Below the pieces are notes generated by a model. That model was given only the letters and a program-made list of their open reading frames with translations. It did not search any database and was not told where the DNA came from. A DNA stretch of 64,000 nucleotides from positions 1,161,692 to 1,225,691 of the forward strand of contig RHPI01002533.1 in assembly GCA_009103225.1 (NCBI GenBank). Reading direction: 5' to 3'. The translations under genes and the position numbers were made by a program. This DNA is from Chlorokybus atmophyticus. Taxonomy: Eukaryota > Streptophyta > Chlorokybophyceae > Chlorokybales > Chlorokybaceae. Positions 35,262 to 46,402 of this stretch are shown piece after piece; positions within the stretch are counted from its first letter, which is position 1, and every line of letters starts with the position of its first letter.

Positions 35262-37221
35262 ATGAGTGAGTTTACACCGGTCAGGGAGTCCACTCATCGG
35301 TACGGGCTTTCCCCTGTGGCCGAGGAGACCACGAGCAACTTTGGCAGTTGGTTGGGCTCGAACCTATCCTACGGACGATATGGCGAAGAGGAGGGTGACA
35401 ACAACAGCGATAGCCCCCGGTCTTCACCAGTACCCCGTTCCGGACATACTCAATCTCGTCATCAAGTTGAAAGCTTCATCGATTAACTCGATAGCGTTGA
35501 TATGGAGGCATCCAGTTCCACTCATGGTCTCACCTTCATCGGACGTCCTGGCACAAGACCATTGGACGAATGGATCAACAAGTTCGATTCCAGGATGAGC
35601 TACCAAACGATCAAGACTCCCAACCCCGTTCCGGACATGCTCAATCTCGTCATCAAGTTGAAAGCTTCATCGATTAACTCGATAGCGTTAATATGGAGGC
35701 ATCCAGTTCCACTCATGGTCTCACCTTCATCGGACGTCCTGGCACAAGACCATTGGACGAATGGATCAACAAGTTCGATTCCAGGATGAGCTACCAAACG
35801 ATCAAGACTCCCAACTGGTTAGATGTAATTTCTTTCTTGTCGCATGGCTGCAACTTGCTTACTACGAGGCACATGAGGTGTATAGGTCAGTTGCTGCACA
35901 GCATGTGATTGGAGGGTACGGAGTTCTGCCCATGGCAGCATCAACTCCTGACTTCCCTGCCACGCCCATTATTCCAGCTGCCCCATTGCAAGGCCCTACT
36001 CTTACGGAAGCTTTGGCCGCAGCACAGTTGATCCTGCCTTGGTCGACCGCGAGTTGTCGGCGGCGCAACAAGCACGTTGGTCCCAGGTGCAACTCTTGGC
36101 GTTCAGGCTAATAACAAAGCAGCAAACTGCGATTGAGGAAGCATAAGCACGATAGCGCGTCACCATACCTGACACTCCAATCCGGACAAGGACTTAGGGA
36201 ATCCGAGACACAGCTGCAGGCAGCACATTGTCTTCAGGCTCGGTCAGCATGCGAGAACCCGCTGTCACCGTCAGGGTGGACCGTACATTTTCACCCTTGC
36301 AGGACTTGTATCTGGCGCTCCGGCGCACATTCCCACCACAGACCAGTCAGAAGGTGTAGGAGTTGCGTCACTTCATGCGTAAGGCAGGGGAGGATCCTCT
36401 GCGCACTTACACCCGTATGGTTAAGCTGCTGAAGGACACCAACTACAAGATCCTCAGCGACGAAGCTGCCGCCGCGGTGTTTGTCAGCCAACTTGAGCCT
36501 TCACTGAACAGAACGATGGACAACGCTCTCAACAATATCCGACCACAAGAGTATTCGCTGCTTCAAGCCTTTGAAACAGCCCAGGCAATCCATGACCGCC
36601 ATGTGTGGATGAGAGCAGTGTTAAATATAAACTCTAGTCCCTTACGTGCTCCTGCCTCTGCTCCAAACCCCAGCCGACGTGACCACAAGTTTTATCCCAC
36701 CAACACACCCCGATCATCTGCGAAGTAAGCTAACACAGCACTACCTGCTCCTGTCGTCTGCCGTCGGTGTGGTCAACACGGCCACTACCAGAAGGACTGC
36801 ACGGAGGAGTACGGAAACCTGGTGTGTGACCACTGCCACAAGACCAAACACTTGAAGGCAGTCTGGTACGCCAAGCACCTTAAGTTGAGACCCTCAGGCA
36901 GCTACGGTGGCAGCAGGGGGTTACAACAACAACAACAACAACGGCAGCAAGGGCAAGGGGCCAGCCAACAACGGCTATTGGGGGAAGAACAACCCGCTGA
37001 AACTAAAACAGAACCATCGGGTTGGAGCTAAAGCAGGCAACGCCGCCCGCAAAGCGCCTGTTGCGGAGAACACAGAGGTGGTTGCTGCCCTCACGGTACG
37101 GATGGATGAGCTTCACGCGAAGCTGAAGGGCATGGAGGATGAATACCGCACATGCTACACGGCAGGTTGGGCAGCAATGAGAGTTGAGCGTAAGGAAGCC
37201 ACCCCGCCTACGCGCGTATAG
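35262..37221 (+). pseudogene. Gypsy element 3: Gag with zinc knuckles
   Basis: The Gag start is at 35,262 (MSEFTPVRE). It runs through capsid-like segments (RPLDEWINKFDSRMSY, WLQLAYYEAHEVYRSV, then FMRKAGEDPLRTYTRMVKL and ALNNIRPQEYSLLQAFETA) to a zinc knuckle CRRCGQHGHYQKDC at about 36,760 and a second, incomplete one (CDHCHKTKHLKAVW, last Cys replaced). An Asn/Gln microsatellite and a coiled-coil-like tail (MDELHAKLKGMEDEY) end it. Several frame shifts occur, one caused by the 191-base tandem duplication. Confidence 0.8.
35433..35814. repeat. Two-copy tandem duplication inside Gag, 191-base unit
   Basis: 35,433-35,623 and 35,624-35,814 match with an exact 191-base offset and only a couple of mismatches. 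Because 191 is not a multiple of three, the duplication shifts the Gag frame. The near identity implies a recent event. Confidence 0.95.
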
Positions 37222-38480
37222 CCACCACGGCGAACCCAAGGGGATGTCGGGCCATCCTCCGCAGGTGGAACATCTGGTTCTGCTGGCCAAGCGGCAATAG
37301 TAGCAGCAACAACCACAGCGCCTTCATCGGCCGCCACCATTGGTGCCTCGGAGTCATTGTCTGCGTCGGCAGGAGCCCTCGCAGATCCCATTGCAGCTGC
37401 TGCAACACAAGCCACGAAAGCCGCCACCGCCGCCGTTGGTGAAGGTCTCGCGGCAACTATCGCTGCAACCTCAGCTGTCCTTGCCGCCGACTCGATGGCA
37501 GCAACCTCATCAGCAGCAACCATTGCCGTTGTTGACCCCACTGCGCAGCCAACTAGTACTGTAGCTATCACCCAGTATTGCTGCCTTGGAAACAACCATG
37601 GCCGGACCATTAATGTCCACCATGGCTGCCACAGGGTCGGGGCCCTCCACGTCCACGATAGCGGAGGCAATGTCAACCGGCGCAGCTGACGTAATAGCAG
37701 CACTGATCCCGCTCGGACAAAGACCAACGCGTACAGCCGTTGGCATGCCATTCACCCCGGCGCACGCTGCAGGTGACCACCCTGTTCATGTGGCGCATCC
37801 ACGAAGATGCCCTGCTATATGGCGATAGTGATTATCTCCATCGTCAGCAGCTGGGCCACGACACGAACAAGGCCCGGAAGGCGTCACACTCAGAGGGATG
37901 CTGCGACTACAGCAAACCACGGGAGAACGGGCTCAAGTATCACCTGGTTGATCAACAACCACCCTGCAGTTCCACTATTCGCGTTCCCATCGAGACTGCA
38001 CTAGATGAGTGCGTTCATGCGCTCTGTACGGCAAGCCTACGACCAAGTGGTGGACTGGTTGCGTCCCTATAGCACTCGTGACAGAGTCACTATGAAGGTC
38101 GCCCTCATGCATCTACCAGGCATCGAGGCAGCACGGCAACTCCGGCACATCGCGCGGGCCTATGACAACCAGCGTCGACAGCAGGACTCGCCCGACACCC
38201 TAAAAGGGCGAGCCATGACAGAGATCGATGTAGGGGTCACTGGAGGTCGGTGGGACACGTATATGCCCTCGTCGCAATCCACCACCGGCGCCGGCACTAC
38301 CAGGGCAGGGGCCAGGGCAGGGGGGTGAAACAGAACAAGGGAGTGCACCAGGACATGGCACAGCTCCTGCTGCAGGAAGAGGAGCCATGGCAGCCTTGAA
38401 GACCAGCACACTGGAGCAACACCCCACCGCAAATACTGTTCCTCGACGTCCTAACGATCGCGCACGGCTCAACGCCAACG
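37222..38480 (+). pseudogene. Gypsy element 3: Ala/Thr-rich linker and Gag-Pol spacer
   Basis: A low-complexity Ala/Thr/Ser-rich frame (37,357-37,690) is followed by an open frame (38,005-38,328) containing FMRSVRQAYDQVVDWLRPYS and MHLPGIEAARQLRHIAR. It lies between the Gag zinc knuckles and the protease of the same element. I do not recognise a domain. Confidence 0.5.
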
Positions 38481-38494
38481 CCGTCATGGTTGCC

Positions 38495-38990
38495 AACTAG
38501 GGCAAGCATGTGCAGATCAACGGACGTGCACCCAAGCGCGTCATGCTGGATGGAGGGGCACAACCATGTATCATCAGCCGACACTTGGCTACGGCCTTGG
38601 GTCTCACAGCAGCGGCGCTGGACAGCTGCCCCTTCGAGATTGACACCGCCATGGGAGGACGAGAAAGCTCGTTGGCATCACCAACGAAGTCCTCACCATT
38701 ACCCTAATTGGGCTGGACCCCACTCACACCACTCAACGGGCTCAACGGTGTGGTCACCAACGCCACCAGCTATGACCTGCTGGTTGGGCAAGACTTCAGC
38801 TACCCTGTAGCCATCGGCATGGGCAACTGGACTGAACAAGCGTGGTTCAGACCCGGCTGTTGCAGCGGAGATGGTTCCACCATCGGGTTCATCCCCCTCG
38901 ACCTGGTGCTGCCTGCACGAGCACGCCAACTCATGGGGGCCACCGCTACAACTGTCACGCCACCCATGCCCGAATCCAACACACAAGACA
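38495..38990 (+). pseudogene. Gypsy element 3: aspartic protease
   Basis: VMLDGGAQPCIISRHLATAL is a retropepsin-like active site in which DGGA replaces the usual DTGA/DSGA. ATSYDLLVGQDFSYPVAI follows in a shifted frame, equivalent to the ILGxDFL strand. Loss of Thr/Ser after the catalytic Asp and the frameshift suggest the enzyme is dead, unless this family uses DGG. Confidence 0.7.
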
Positions 38991-39462
38991 CGGCAACCAA
39001 GGAGGTGGCCTTGCAAGACCTTGCAGAGCGCCGCTGGAGAGCAGAGGTGGTCGCACATGCGTTGCTGAACAAACAGCCGCTCCCCACACGTTTTGCAGAT
39101 TACCACAAAATGGTCCCGGTTGCAGAGCAGTTCACCGTGGCCACCGGAGTCAAAGACTTCAGTGCGGCGCGATGCCAACAAGGAGTCACCTTGTTGGAGC
39201 TGTTCGGCGGGATTGGCAGCGGCTTGGCAGCCCTTCTCAACACCGGTGTCAAGGTAACATAGTACCACTACTGTGACCCTGATCCGCATGCCCAACCCGC
39301 TGTTCGCCATCATCTGCGCCAGTTGCACTTGCGCTATCCACACCTCCTGCCGTTGTCTGCATTGCGTGAAAAGCCTCAAGGCGCTGCCTCAAGATGTTCG
39401 CCTCATTTCGACTGATCATCTCATTGCTTTGGGCAATTTGAACCTGTTGCTTGCGGGATGGG
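38990..39462 (+). pseudogene. Gypsy element 3: pol-embedded cytosine-5 DNA methyltransferase (N-terminal part)
   Basis: Downstream of the protease the same frame reads LLELFGGIGSGLAALL, a SAM-binding motif I of C5 DNA methyltransferases (usual form LDLFxGxGG), then, past an in-frame TAG at about 39,260, YHYCDPDPHAQPAVRHH (motif II-like acidic residue). In another frame KALPQDVRLISTDHL and LLLAGWG follow, the strand leading to motif IV. Motif IV should continue PCQ, but the sequence jumps to RNase H, so the catalytic Cys and all later motifs are deleted. Gypsy and Copia elements with captured methyltransferases are described from charophytes and dinoflagellates (de Mendoza and co-workers, 2018). 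Confidence 0.78.
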
Positions 39463-39917
39463 GAGTGCCAGGGTCACTCTAGGGCCGGCACAGGACAGGG
39501 TCTACACGATCCACGCTCCCCACCGGGCGGGCCTGGTCAATCAGGACGCAAACGGCCTCAGTCGCAACCCCCACCTTTCCACCAACGACGCCATCGGTGC
39601 CCGACATGAGCTGGGTCCAGTGGCACCACCACCACAGGTGGTCACCATGTTTGCCAGCTGCATTGCGCTCGAGACGGGACACCATTATAGGAGCGGCTCC
39701 GACAATGCCGGAAACAGAAGAGATGCCAACGCTCACCCACGTCGATACCGACCCATCTGAACAGACCACGCCAGCAGATGCTCAACTCCCGGCTGCAGAC
39801 TTATGTCCAGACATCTGGTTGGACAAGAACTCCATGGTCTACCTACAACATCGACAACAGGTGGCAAAACCAAGCGCGCGCGGGCGTGACCGCGTCAGGC
39901 AGCCTGGCCAAATTTAA
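39455..39917 (+). pseudogene. Gypsy element 3: RNase H end and linker to integrase
   Basis: After the deletion junction, VYTIHAPHRAGLVNQDANGL and LSRNP match the terminal motif of Gypsy RNase H (HRxGxxNxxADALSR). The frame then reads WLDKNSMVYLQHRQQ and GRDRVRQ, the usual linker before the integrase zinc finger. The frame stops at 39,917, before the integrase. RT is entirely missing. The integrase at 54.36 kb begins at about the residue where this one ends. Confidence 0.7.
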
Positions 39918-40456
39918 CACGGTGACTGACGAAGGACTGAGGGACTGACTGGTGCGTGAGCCTGCCTGCCGCTGCCTAAAATGTTACTTTTGAACTGTTG
40001 GGTTTGCCGTTGGCTTGAGTGGACTGAAGCAGACGGCCGCGGGCCGAAATTGGTTGTCAATGGCACTAACCGGCCGAGAGTTGTCAACCCATTACCTTTT
40101 GGTCGATGTGCACAAACGGCCGTTAGCCATTGGTTACGGACAGCTGACAGCAATAGCGGCAGTTTCTTTGCCGTTACACTGCTGTTAATATGTGACCCTT
40201 GCCGTTTGACAAAAGTTGGCAATTTTTGCCGTAAGCCAACACTAACATGCCATGCAGCTTGTACAAACCTTTGACTGATTGTTTGGTCTTGCAAGTATAA
40301 GCTCACAATAGATACAATGTACCGGTAGTGCTGAGAGTATGTCCACTGGCAACTGAGCAGCCGACTTGCGCATAAAACTACCTACAACATTGAGTCTAGC
40401 TGTCGCACTCATGCGCAGCTTGTCAATTAGTGGTGCCTGCCTCAGAACTCCTCACC
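39918..40456. other. No recognised gene
   Basis: A 97-codon plus frame and a 130-codon minus frame overlap here, but neither resembles a known protein. Confidence 0.4.
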
Positions 40457-40495
40457 NNNNNNNNNNNNNNNNNNCCCCCCCCCCCCCCCCCCCCC
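40457..40495. other. Short gap (18 N) followed by 21 C
   Basis: The gap (40,457-40,474) abuts a run of 21 C, which probably caused it. It cuts off the 3' end of the minus-strand gene that follows. Confidence 0.95.
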
Positions 40496-41129
40496 TCCTG
40501 TTCCTCCTCCAACAAGTCGTTTGCTTCAACATCGGAGTCATCTTCTGCCTCGCTCGCTGACAATACAACGGCTACTTTGTCCTTCAGCTTGAATGTCAGC
40601 ACCTCGCCGCGCACGCGCATGCGCTTGATGGTCGCTTTGAGAATGACCACCTGCATTGGGTAATGCTGTAAGAGTGGCGTGCTGCAAGAGGACTAGCCCA
40701 TCAGCATACACATGCTTACCTCGTCTTCCGCTTTGTTGCAGTCCGCCAGGCAGACAGTCTGCCGTGCTGCTCTTGGTTCACTCTGACCAACATGGCAATC
40801 TGCAAGCATATTGCTTAATTGCCGCTAGAAACATTAAACTAGGTCATGGATTACCCGTTCGTTGTACTCGGCAGCTTCTCTTTTGCGACTTGTGAGCTCC
40901 CGCAAGTAGAACTAGGCTGTGCATTTGCGAGATTGGTCATGCTGTCCATGTACATGACACTGGAGGCTGTGCATGAGGGTGTGCATGTGTTATGACAGTG
41001 TATGTCATTTGCAAGATACTTGAGGCTGTGCATGTGCAAGACAAAAGAACCCAAGCATGGCATTGACAGTGCATCATAACCCACCTTGGTTATGCCAATC
41101 TTGTTTGGTCCCTTCAATAATGTCGCCAT
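40496..41129 (-). CDS. Small four-exon gene, function unknown, 3' end in gap
   Basis: Four minus-strand exons join perfectly in phase 0 with GT-AG introns: 41,085-41,129 (start MATLLKGPNKIGITK), 40,855-40,911 (YLRELTSRKREAAEYNER), 40,720-40,758 (TVCLADCNKAEDE) and 40,496-40,650 (RGEVLTFKLKDKVAVVL, then a Glu/Asp-rich tail). The product would be about 100 residues before the gap: helical, basic in the middle, acidic at the end. I do not recognise the family. Four consistent splices without a stop argue for a real gene. It is divergent from the transposase at 41.8 kb and could be a host gene or part of that element. Confidence 0.6.
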
Positions 41130-41594
41130 GGTCGCAGCTGCTGGTGGGTCGGACGTTCTTAGAGGCAGTTTTGTGGTGTGCCTTTGCCCACTCGGAGGGG
41201 GAGCCTGGTAAGATATCGCCCGAGTCACTGTTGTCATTGGCTGTGCCCTTGGTAGGCATGGTGGGGTTTATCACCTTGTACACCCCACCGGCACCTTGCC
41301 CGCCCTGTGCAAGGATACGCTTCATCCCGGTCCTCAACCACAGTGCCGACTACGCCCCTGGCAGCACCGCCAGCGATCCATCAAATGCCACATACCCTCG
41401 GCATCACTGCCATGTAAGGGCATAGCTTGGCGGAGCTATTAATGGTGTTTATATGCGCAGGGACTGGCATTGTCAGACTTGCGAACTGCCATTGCCACTG
41501 TACAAAGGTACCATTTTAAGGGTACTTTTTGGCATAGGCATCTTCGTACCATTGAAACGGTTCAATCAGGATATATATGCAGAGACTCACCCTA

Positions 41595-41645
41595 TAAGTA
41601 CAATGGCTCGATCGTACCATAATAATGGTACGACGGAGCCAGAGA
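41595..41645. repeat. Inverted repeat, left partner
   Basis: GTACAATGGCTC followed by a GTCGTACCAT/ATGGTACGAC-type dyad (41,607-41,643). The inverted counterpart lies at 51,435-51,490 and shares the flank GTACAATGGCTC in reverse orientation. This is compatible with a subterminal inverted repeat of the element between them. True termini and a target-site duplication were not identified by eye. Confidence 0.5.
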
Positions 41646-41784
41646 ATGGCGGCCAAGTTTCCCGCCTCTGGCATGCCAGGGTAGCAGTGGCGGTGGCGGC
41701 GGCGGCGGTGGCGGCGGGTGTGCGTGTTGCTGGATATGATGCAGGTTACATTGGCGACACCTGTATCGACATTAGTAGTGAGAT

Positions 41785-44700
41785 ATGAGAGTCTTTTGTC
41801 CGTATTGCCACATGCGCTTCGCCACACGCAGCTCGGTCTACATGCACATTACTAGCAGCAGGGTGTGCAAGCAAATCAAGCTGTATGTCGGCCAGCGTCC
41901 ATTACAGTACGATGCGGGTCATGTTGAACCGGGGAGTTCGATCAAGGATGCGCACATGCTTGATGCTGAAGGATTCCTCCGGGAGACACACGCACAGCAG
42001 CAACAGGAGGAGGAGGAAGTGAACGAGGGCTTTCGATGTGTGCGTGTGCCTGAAATACCGGTGGCACGCTAACATGGAAGTGGAGGCGTCCCTTCGCACG
42101 CATCGGAATCCAGGTAGTATGGCTCGGAGCATGCTCTTGCAGTGGCATTCGTGCAATGCAACAACGGCCAAGGCCTGTCGGCCTCCGACATGGGGCGGAT
42201 CATCAAGTGCATCCAAAATGCACACTTCCTGACGGAAGAGCTCCAGTGGGGGACCGGTGTGCATGTGGCCATCTACCTCCGGACCACAATTGCTTTCTCT
42301 CAGTAGTGAGGTGTGTTCACGGTGTGCGGTGCATGTGCTTCAACCATTAGAGCCATGTCACATATGCTCATGCGAGTGTGCTGCCGTATCAGAACTACGT
42401 GACGGCTGACCTGCGCAAGCCTGAAGACCCTGAGGATCAAGACATCAGCGTCACATATATGCCAGCCAAGGTCTGTGAAATGCAGTACCTAATGCAGTAT
42501 TAATGCAGTATCCATTCTGAGGCCAGCATGCCTGTTAATGCTCTTGGTTGGAGCAGGTGTAGCTCGCGCGGTTGTATGGCGATTCACATGCCGCCAATGG
42601 CTTCAATCTCCAGTACAGTGGTGACGAGCACAGCTTTGACCATCCTTCCACTGGCGATTGGTGGAAGGATGTGGAGGTGGATTTGAGGAGAGAGGTGGGG
42701 GAAGCATCCTACTTGGCGCCTGCCATTCTGTACAGTGACAAGACCACGCTAGGCAGCGCGGGCAAGCGCTGTGGCTACCCTCTAATGGCATCACTTACCA
42801 ACTACAGTTGGGACATGTATGCTAGCAACATGGGGGTTGTTATGATAGCGCTTCTGCCGGTGATTCACGCAGTGGCCGGGCATCCCACCTGGGTGCAGGG
42901 CAAGGAATCGTTCTCCATTCAAAAACGTGAGATTTTTCATGACGCTTTGAATGTAGTGTCAGGGGATGTGAAGCGGGCGAGTTGGGAAGGTCTGCAGCTC
43001 ATCGACCCGAATGGCATCGAGCGTCGTGTGTTTCCCACGCTTGCGAACTACATTAGCGACTCGCAGGTAGTGGGCATGCATGGTTGTAACCGGATGCAGC
43101 CTGCCAGCAAACAGTGCATGGAGGCTGTTGTTAGTAGAGCATCTGAGTTTGTCGTGTTGTAGGAGACTGTCACACTCACACGCACTGTGTTGGGCAACCA
43201 AACACGACATCTTTGCGATGTTTGTCTCGTCACCGATTATCAGATCTGTCAGAGATGGATGAGGACCGGGAATTGCGAACCGAGGCCTTCTACACACCAT
43301 CAATGCGTCAGCTGCGGGCGGACCTGCATAGCGGTGTTAGGAATGCACGCCAGACAATCAAGGCTTTCAAAGAGCAGCACTCCATGCATGTCGAGGAGGT
43401 AATTGTCAAATTACCGGCATTCGTGAGGATGAAAGGCTTTCCGTGAAACCAGGCAATGTGGCTTGGCAACAGAATGCACTGTGGGGTTGGCGACAGTCGC
43501 GGGTGCCGGGAGGTGACTGCTATCCTCGTCTTGCCCCTGACGCAATGCATGTGCTGGGAGGCATCATAGACCACCTGCTTGCTGCTGTGTACGACGCTGC
43601 AAAGGAACGAATGCGTCCATCCACGAGACAAATTCTGCAGGCCAGGCACGTCATTGGTGTTGCTTTTGTGTTGAACACAAAAGCCAACGACACGTGCTCA
43701 CAAGCAGATGTGCACAGGCTGAATGCATGCAAGGCGACTCTACGGGTTTCGCACTTCAAGGCACCCGCAAGCACAGTAGATTTCTTCCTTTCCGACCACT
43801 TCTTTCAGGTGGTGGAGAAAGTGGCGATGCTGCAGCTGCTGCCGGTCCTTGCAAACGGTTTGCTGCTCGACAATGAGGGCAACAATTTCTTCACCATTGC
43901 TGCCGCATCGCTTGCCTAGTGGAATAAGAAGTTGCTTAAAGCGCATGAACACACAAGAGAGACCTTGACCACAGCCGACAACGAGCTGGCTGCCTTCAAA
44001 GCTGCAGTGTTTCATCCGATACTGTCGTCATACTCTGCACAGAAGTCAGGTTGAAAAATTGAGAAGATGCATCAGCTCACTCAGTTTGGGCCGGCAATTG
44101 TCAGCAGTGGACACCCAGATTTGTTCAGCGCCAACCACATGGAGCAGACACACGCCCAAAATATCGAACGGTGGGCGCGTGGTGGCAACAACCGGGACTA
44201 CCATGCACGTATCCTGAAAGCATGGAGCTGTGCGGAATATGTGAGAGAGGATGGCATGGTCGTGGATCCCGGGATGCGCCCGATCATGGCGCAGTCGCGG
44301 CAGCAGGGCTGTAATGTAATAAAGAAGACGGACGAGTTGCTATGGATGAATGTGCTGACAAGGAGGGAGTCCAGCCCGTACTGGAGCGGATTTGCGCGTA
44401 GCCGCCAAGTCGCCCGGAAGACTCCATTCGCCGACAAGCTGCCTGCCACCCTGGACAGCTGGTTGAGGAGGGAACAATTGGAGCTGGCCGATGGGTGGCG
44501 TGCTGTTCGCATGGTGAACGGAGGCGCCGCGGTGTACATGACGTCAAGAGTCAGCATGGCGCGTGCAACTGGGATGTTCCATGGGCGGCCTTGGTTCTCT
44601 ACACTTGAGTTGGAAGGTGATGAGGACGGTGTAAACGTGACGTGGTGGGCTCAGGCACTCCTTTTCCTGCGCGTGGTGGTGTGGGGTGGTAGCGGCGAGC

Positions 44701-44930
44701 GCGTGTGGAAGGAGGTTGTGTTTGTCCGCTGGTACACGAAGCTTGATGTGACAAGCGACACAAAGTGCATCGCTCTGGAGTGGGAAAAGCGTCGAGGGGG
44801 TCCACATCTCAATGTCGTGACTCTGGAGCAAGTAAAAGGCATTGTCTAGCTGCTCCCCATGTTTGACAAGGACAGCGCCCGTGTACAAGAGGGCAAGTAT
44901 TGGGTGAATGTTTACTGCACTTCCACGTGA
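41785..44930 (+). pseudogene. Plavaka/CACTA-like DNA transposase with N-terminal C2H2 zinc finger
   Basis: It starts MRVFCPYCHMRFATRSS with a C2H2 finger (CPYC ... HITSSRVC). It continues through several exon-like segments to YLAPAILYSDKTTLGSAG (first catalytic Asp region), YPLMASLTNYSWDMY and VMIALLPVIHAV. Then come CYPRLAPDAMHVLGGIIDHL (second acidic region) and ANHMEQTHAQNIERWARGGN, and a C-terminal domain ending GKYWVNVYCTST. A zinc finger followed by this series is the layout of Plavaka transposases, usually placed with or near CACTA/EnSpm. Internal stops (TAG at about 43,918 and 44,847; TGA near 44,053) show inactivation. Some gaps between segments may be introns, for example 42,475-42,556 and 43,065-43,150. 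Confidence 0.68.
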
Positions 44931-45148
44931 CACATGTACTTGTCTCACTACTCTGAGTTTGGAGCACATCAGTCAGTTAGGCATTGCTAATCGTATGCTA
45001 AGACTTTTGCATGTGGACGTGTACAATACCGGGTTGCTGTCACTGCACAACTGTCACCACAATCGAATGTGCCATGCAACATTCAACAATCAGTCTGCCG
45101 TGTGGCATTCAGCATCAATACAGTGCACCACACTCAAGCCTCATATTT

Positions 45149-46402
45149 TCATGACACAGGAGGGTAGTCACAGCGCATATCCATTGTTTCAAGCATGAGA
45201 CGCCCTATGCACTCCGCCATTGCGGGAGGAACTGCATTCGCTATGGAAACGGCCGAGGTCATCTATGGCACTCCCAGCGCTGTTTGCCACGCAGCAATGC
45301 CGCCCCTGGTGCTTGGAAGGCCATAGACCGGGTACATTTGCTGTGGCGCGTTTCATGTCACGATTATCTTCTTCGCGCTAGCGGACAGGTGCGGCGATAG
45401 CAGTCCAGCTGCCTTGCCCGCGTGCGAGCAGCGTGCTAGTGGGGTAGCTACCACTGGCTGTGTCTCAAACAGATGCTGTCGAAAAGTTGATTGGCCAAAC
45501 ATCGTGCCACAAAGGGACAGATTGGGTCTGAATGAAGAAGCTGCTCCTGGCACATTTTCAATCACAAACTTGACCTGGCTTGCAAGCAGCAGACGTCGGA
45601 CGAGCGGTATCGTATCCTGGTGTCTCCAGGATGTGCCATGTGCCGCCCGTTGAGGTGCCGCGATAGCACCTGAATAAACCTGGCATGGTGGACTGGCCAA
45701 GATGAGCTCGTACTCGCTCAGCTCTCCTGCACTCAGGGTGCATACATCGCGGTGTATAACAGGCAGCAGGTACTCAGAGGAGGGACTTGTGTCCATCCCG
45801 GTCACGTCAAAGCCTGTGTGGTATAGAACGACACTTGCACCGCCACCGCCGCAGGATAAGTCGAGTGCCTTTGGTCTGCGTGTGCGTCCAAGCTTATTGT
45901 CAAATGGTGTGTATGTGGTCAAGGCTGGCCGTGGTGCTGGCCAAGGACTAACAATAATGCCGTCCGGGCTTACTTTGCAACTGACATTCTCCCCTCCGGC
46001 GCGCAAAACATGGCGTGCCCCGTCGACTGATGTGTACGCGAATACGTCGTGCCCTTTGAAGTTGATGGTTTGTGGTCGATCACCGTCATCGAATACTATA
46101 TGGTGCTGCCCTGCAAAGACATTTTCCATTGCACCGTGCATATATGATGCGTCCTCAATCTCGCACGCCACGAAGCGATGTTGACCTGACGCTTGCTTCA
46201 ATGATTCCACAACGCCCGCATACCATTCCCCATCCAGCGGCCAATGCACCATGACACTCACACCAATCAGCTGCTCGCATCCCAACTTAACTACGTTCCG
46301 CAGCCGATGCGGTGCGCTGTCCAACAGTCGATGCTCTGCCTCCACTACAGCGGCCAGGGGATGGAACTGCCCACGCCCACAGCGTGGAAGATTGCTCTGC
46401 AT
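45149..46402 (-). pseudogene. Phage-type cytosine-5 DNA methyltransferase with N-terminal Tudor-like domain
   Basis: The first 349 codons (46,402-45,353) are open. Residues 45-115 resemble a Tudor/SH3-like reader (VMVHWPLDGEWYAGVVESL ... HHIVFDDGD). The catalytic part follows: motif I ALDLSCGGGGAS (Phe replaced by Ser), motif IV ASPPCQVYSG with the catalytic Cys240, motif VI FVIENVPGA, and motif VIII-like FRQHLFE. After a TGA the same frame continues YPVYGLPSTRGGIAAWQ and, after a TAG where Trp is expected, NAVPPAMAECIGRLM, the motif X sequence. The compact spacing is that of phage and bacterial enzymes, not DNMT1 or CMT. It is convergent with the transposase, 219 bases apart. Two nonsense mutations make it a recent pseudogene unless they are sequence errors. 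Confidence 0.82.

Noticed and set aside
37155-37751. 198-codon minus-strand frame
   Set aside because: It is the antisense of an Ala/Thr-rich low-complexity Gag-Pol spacer of Gypsy element 3.
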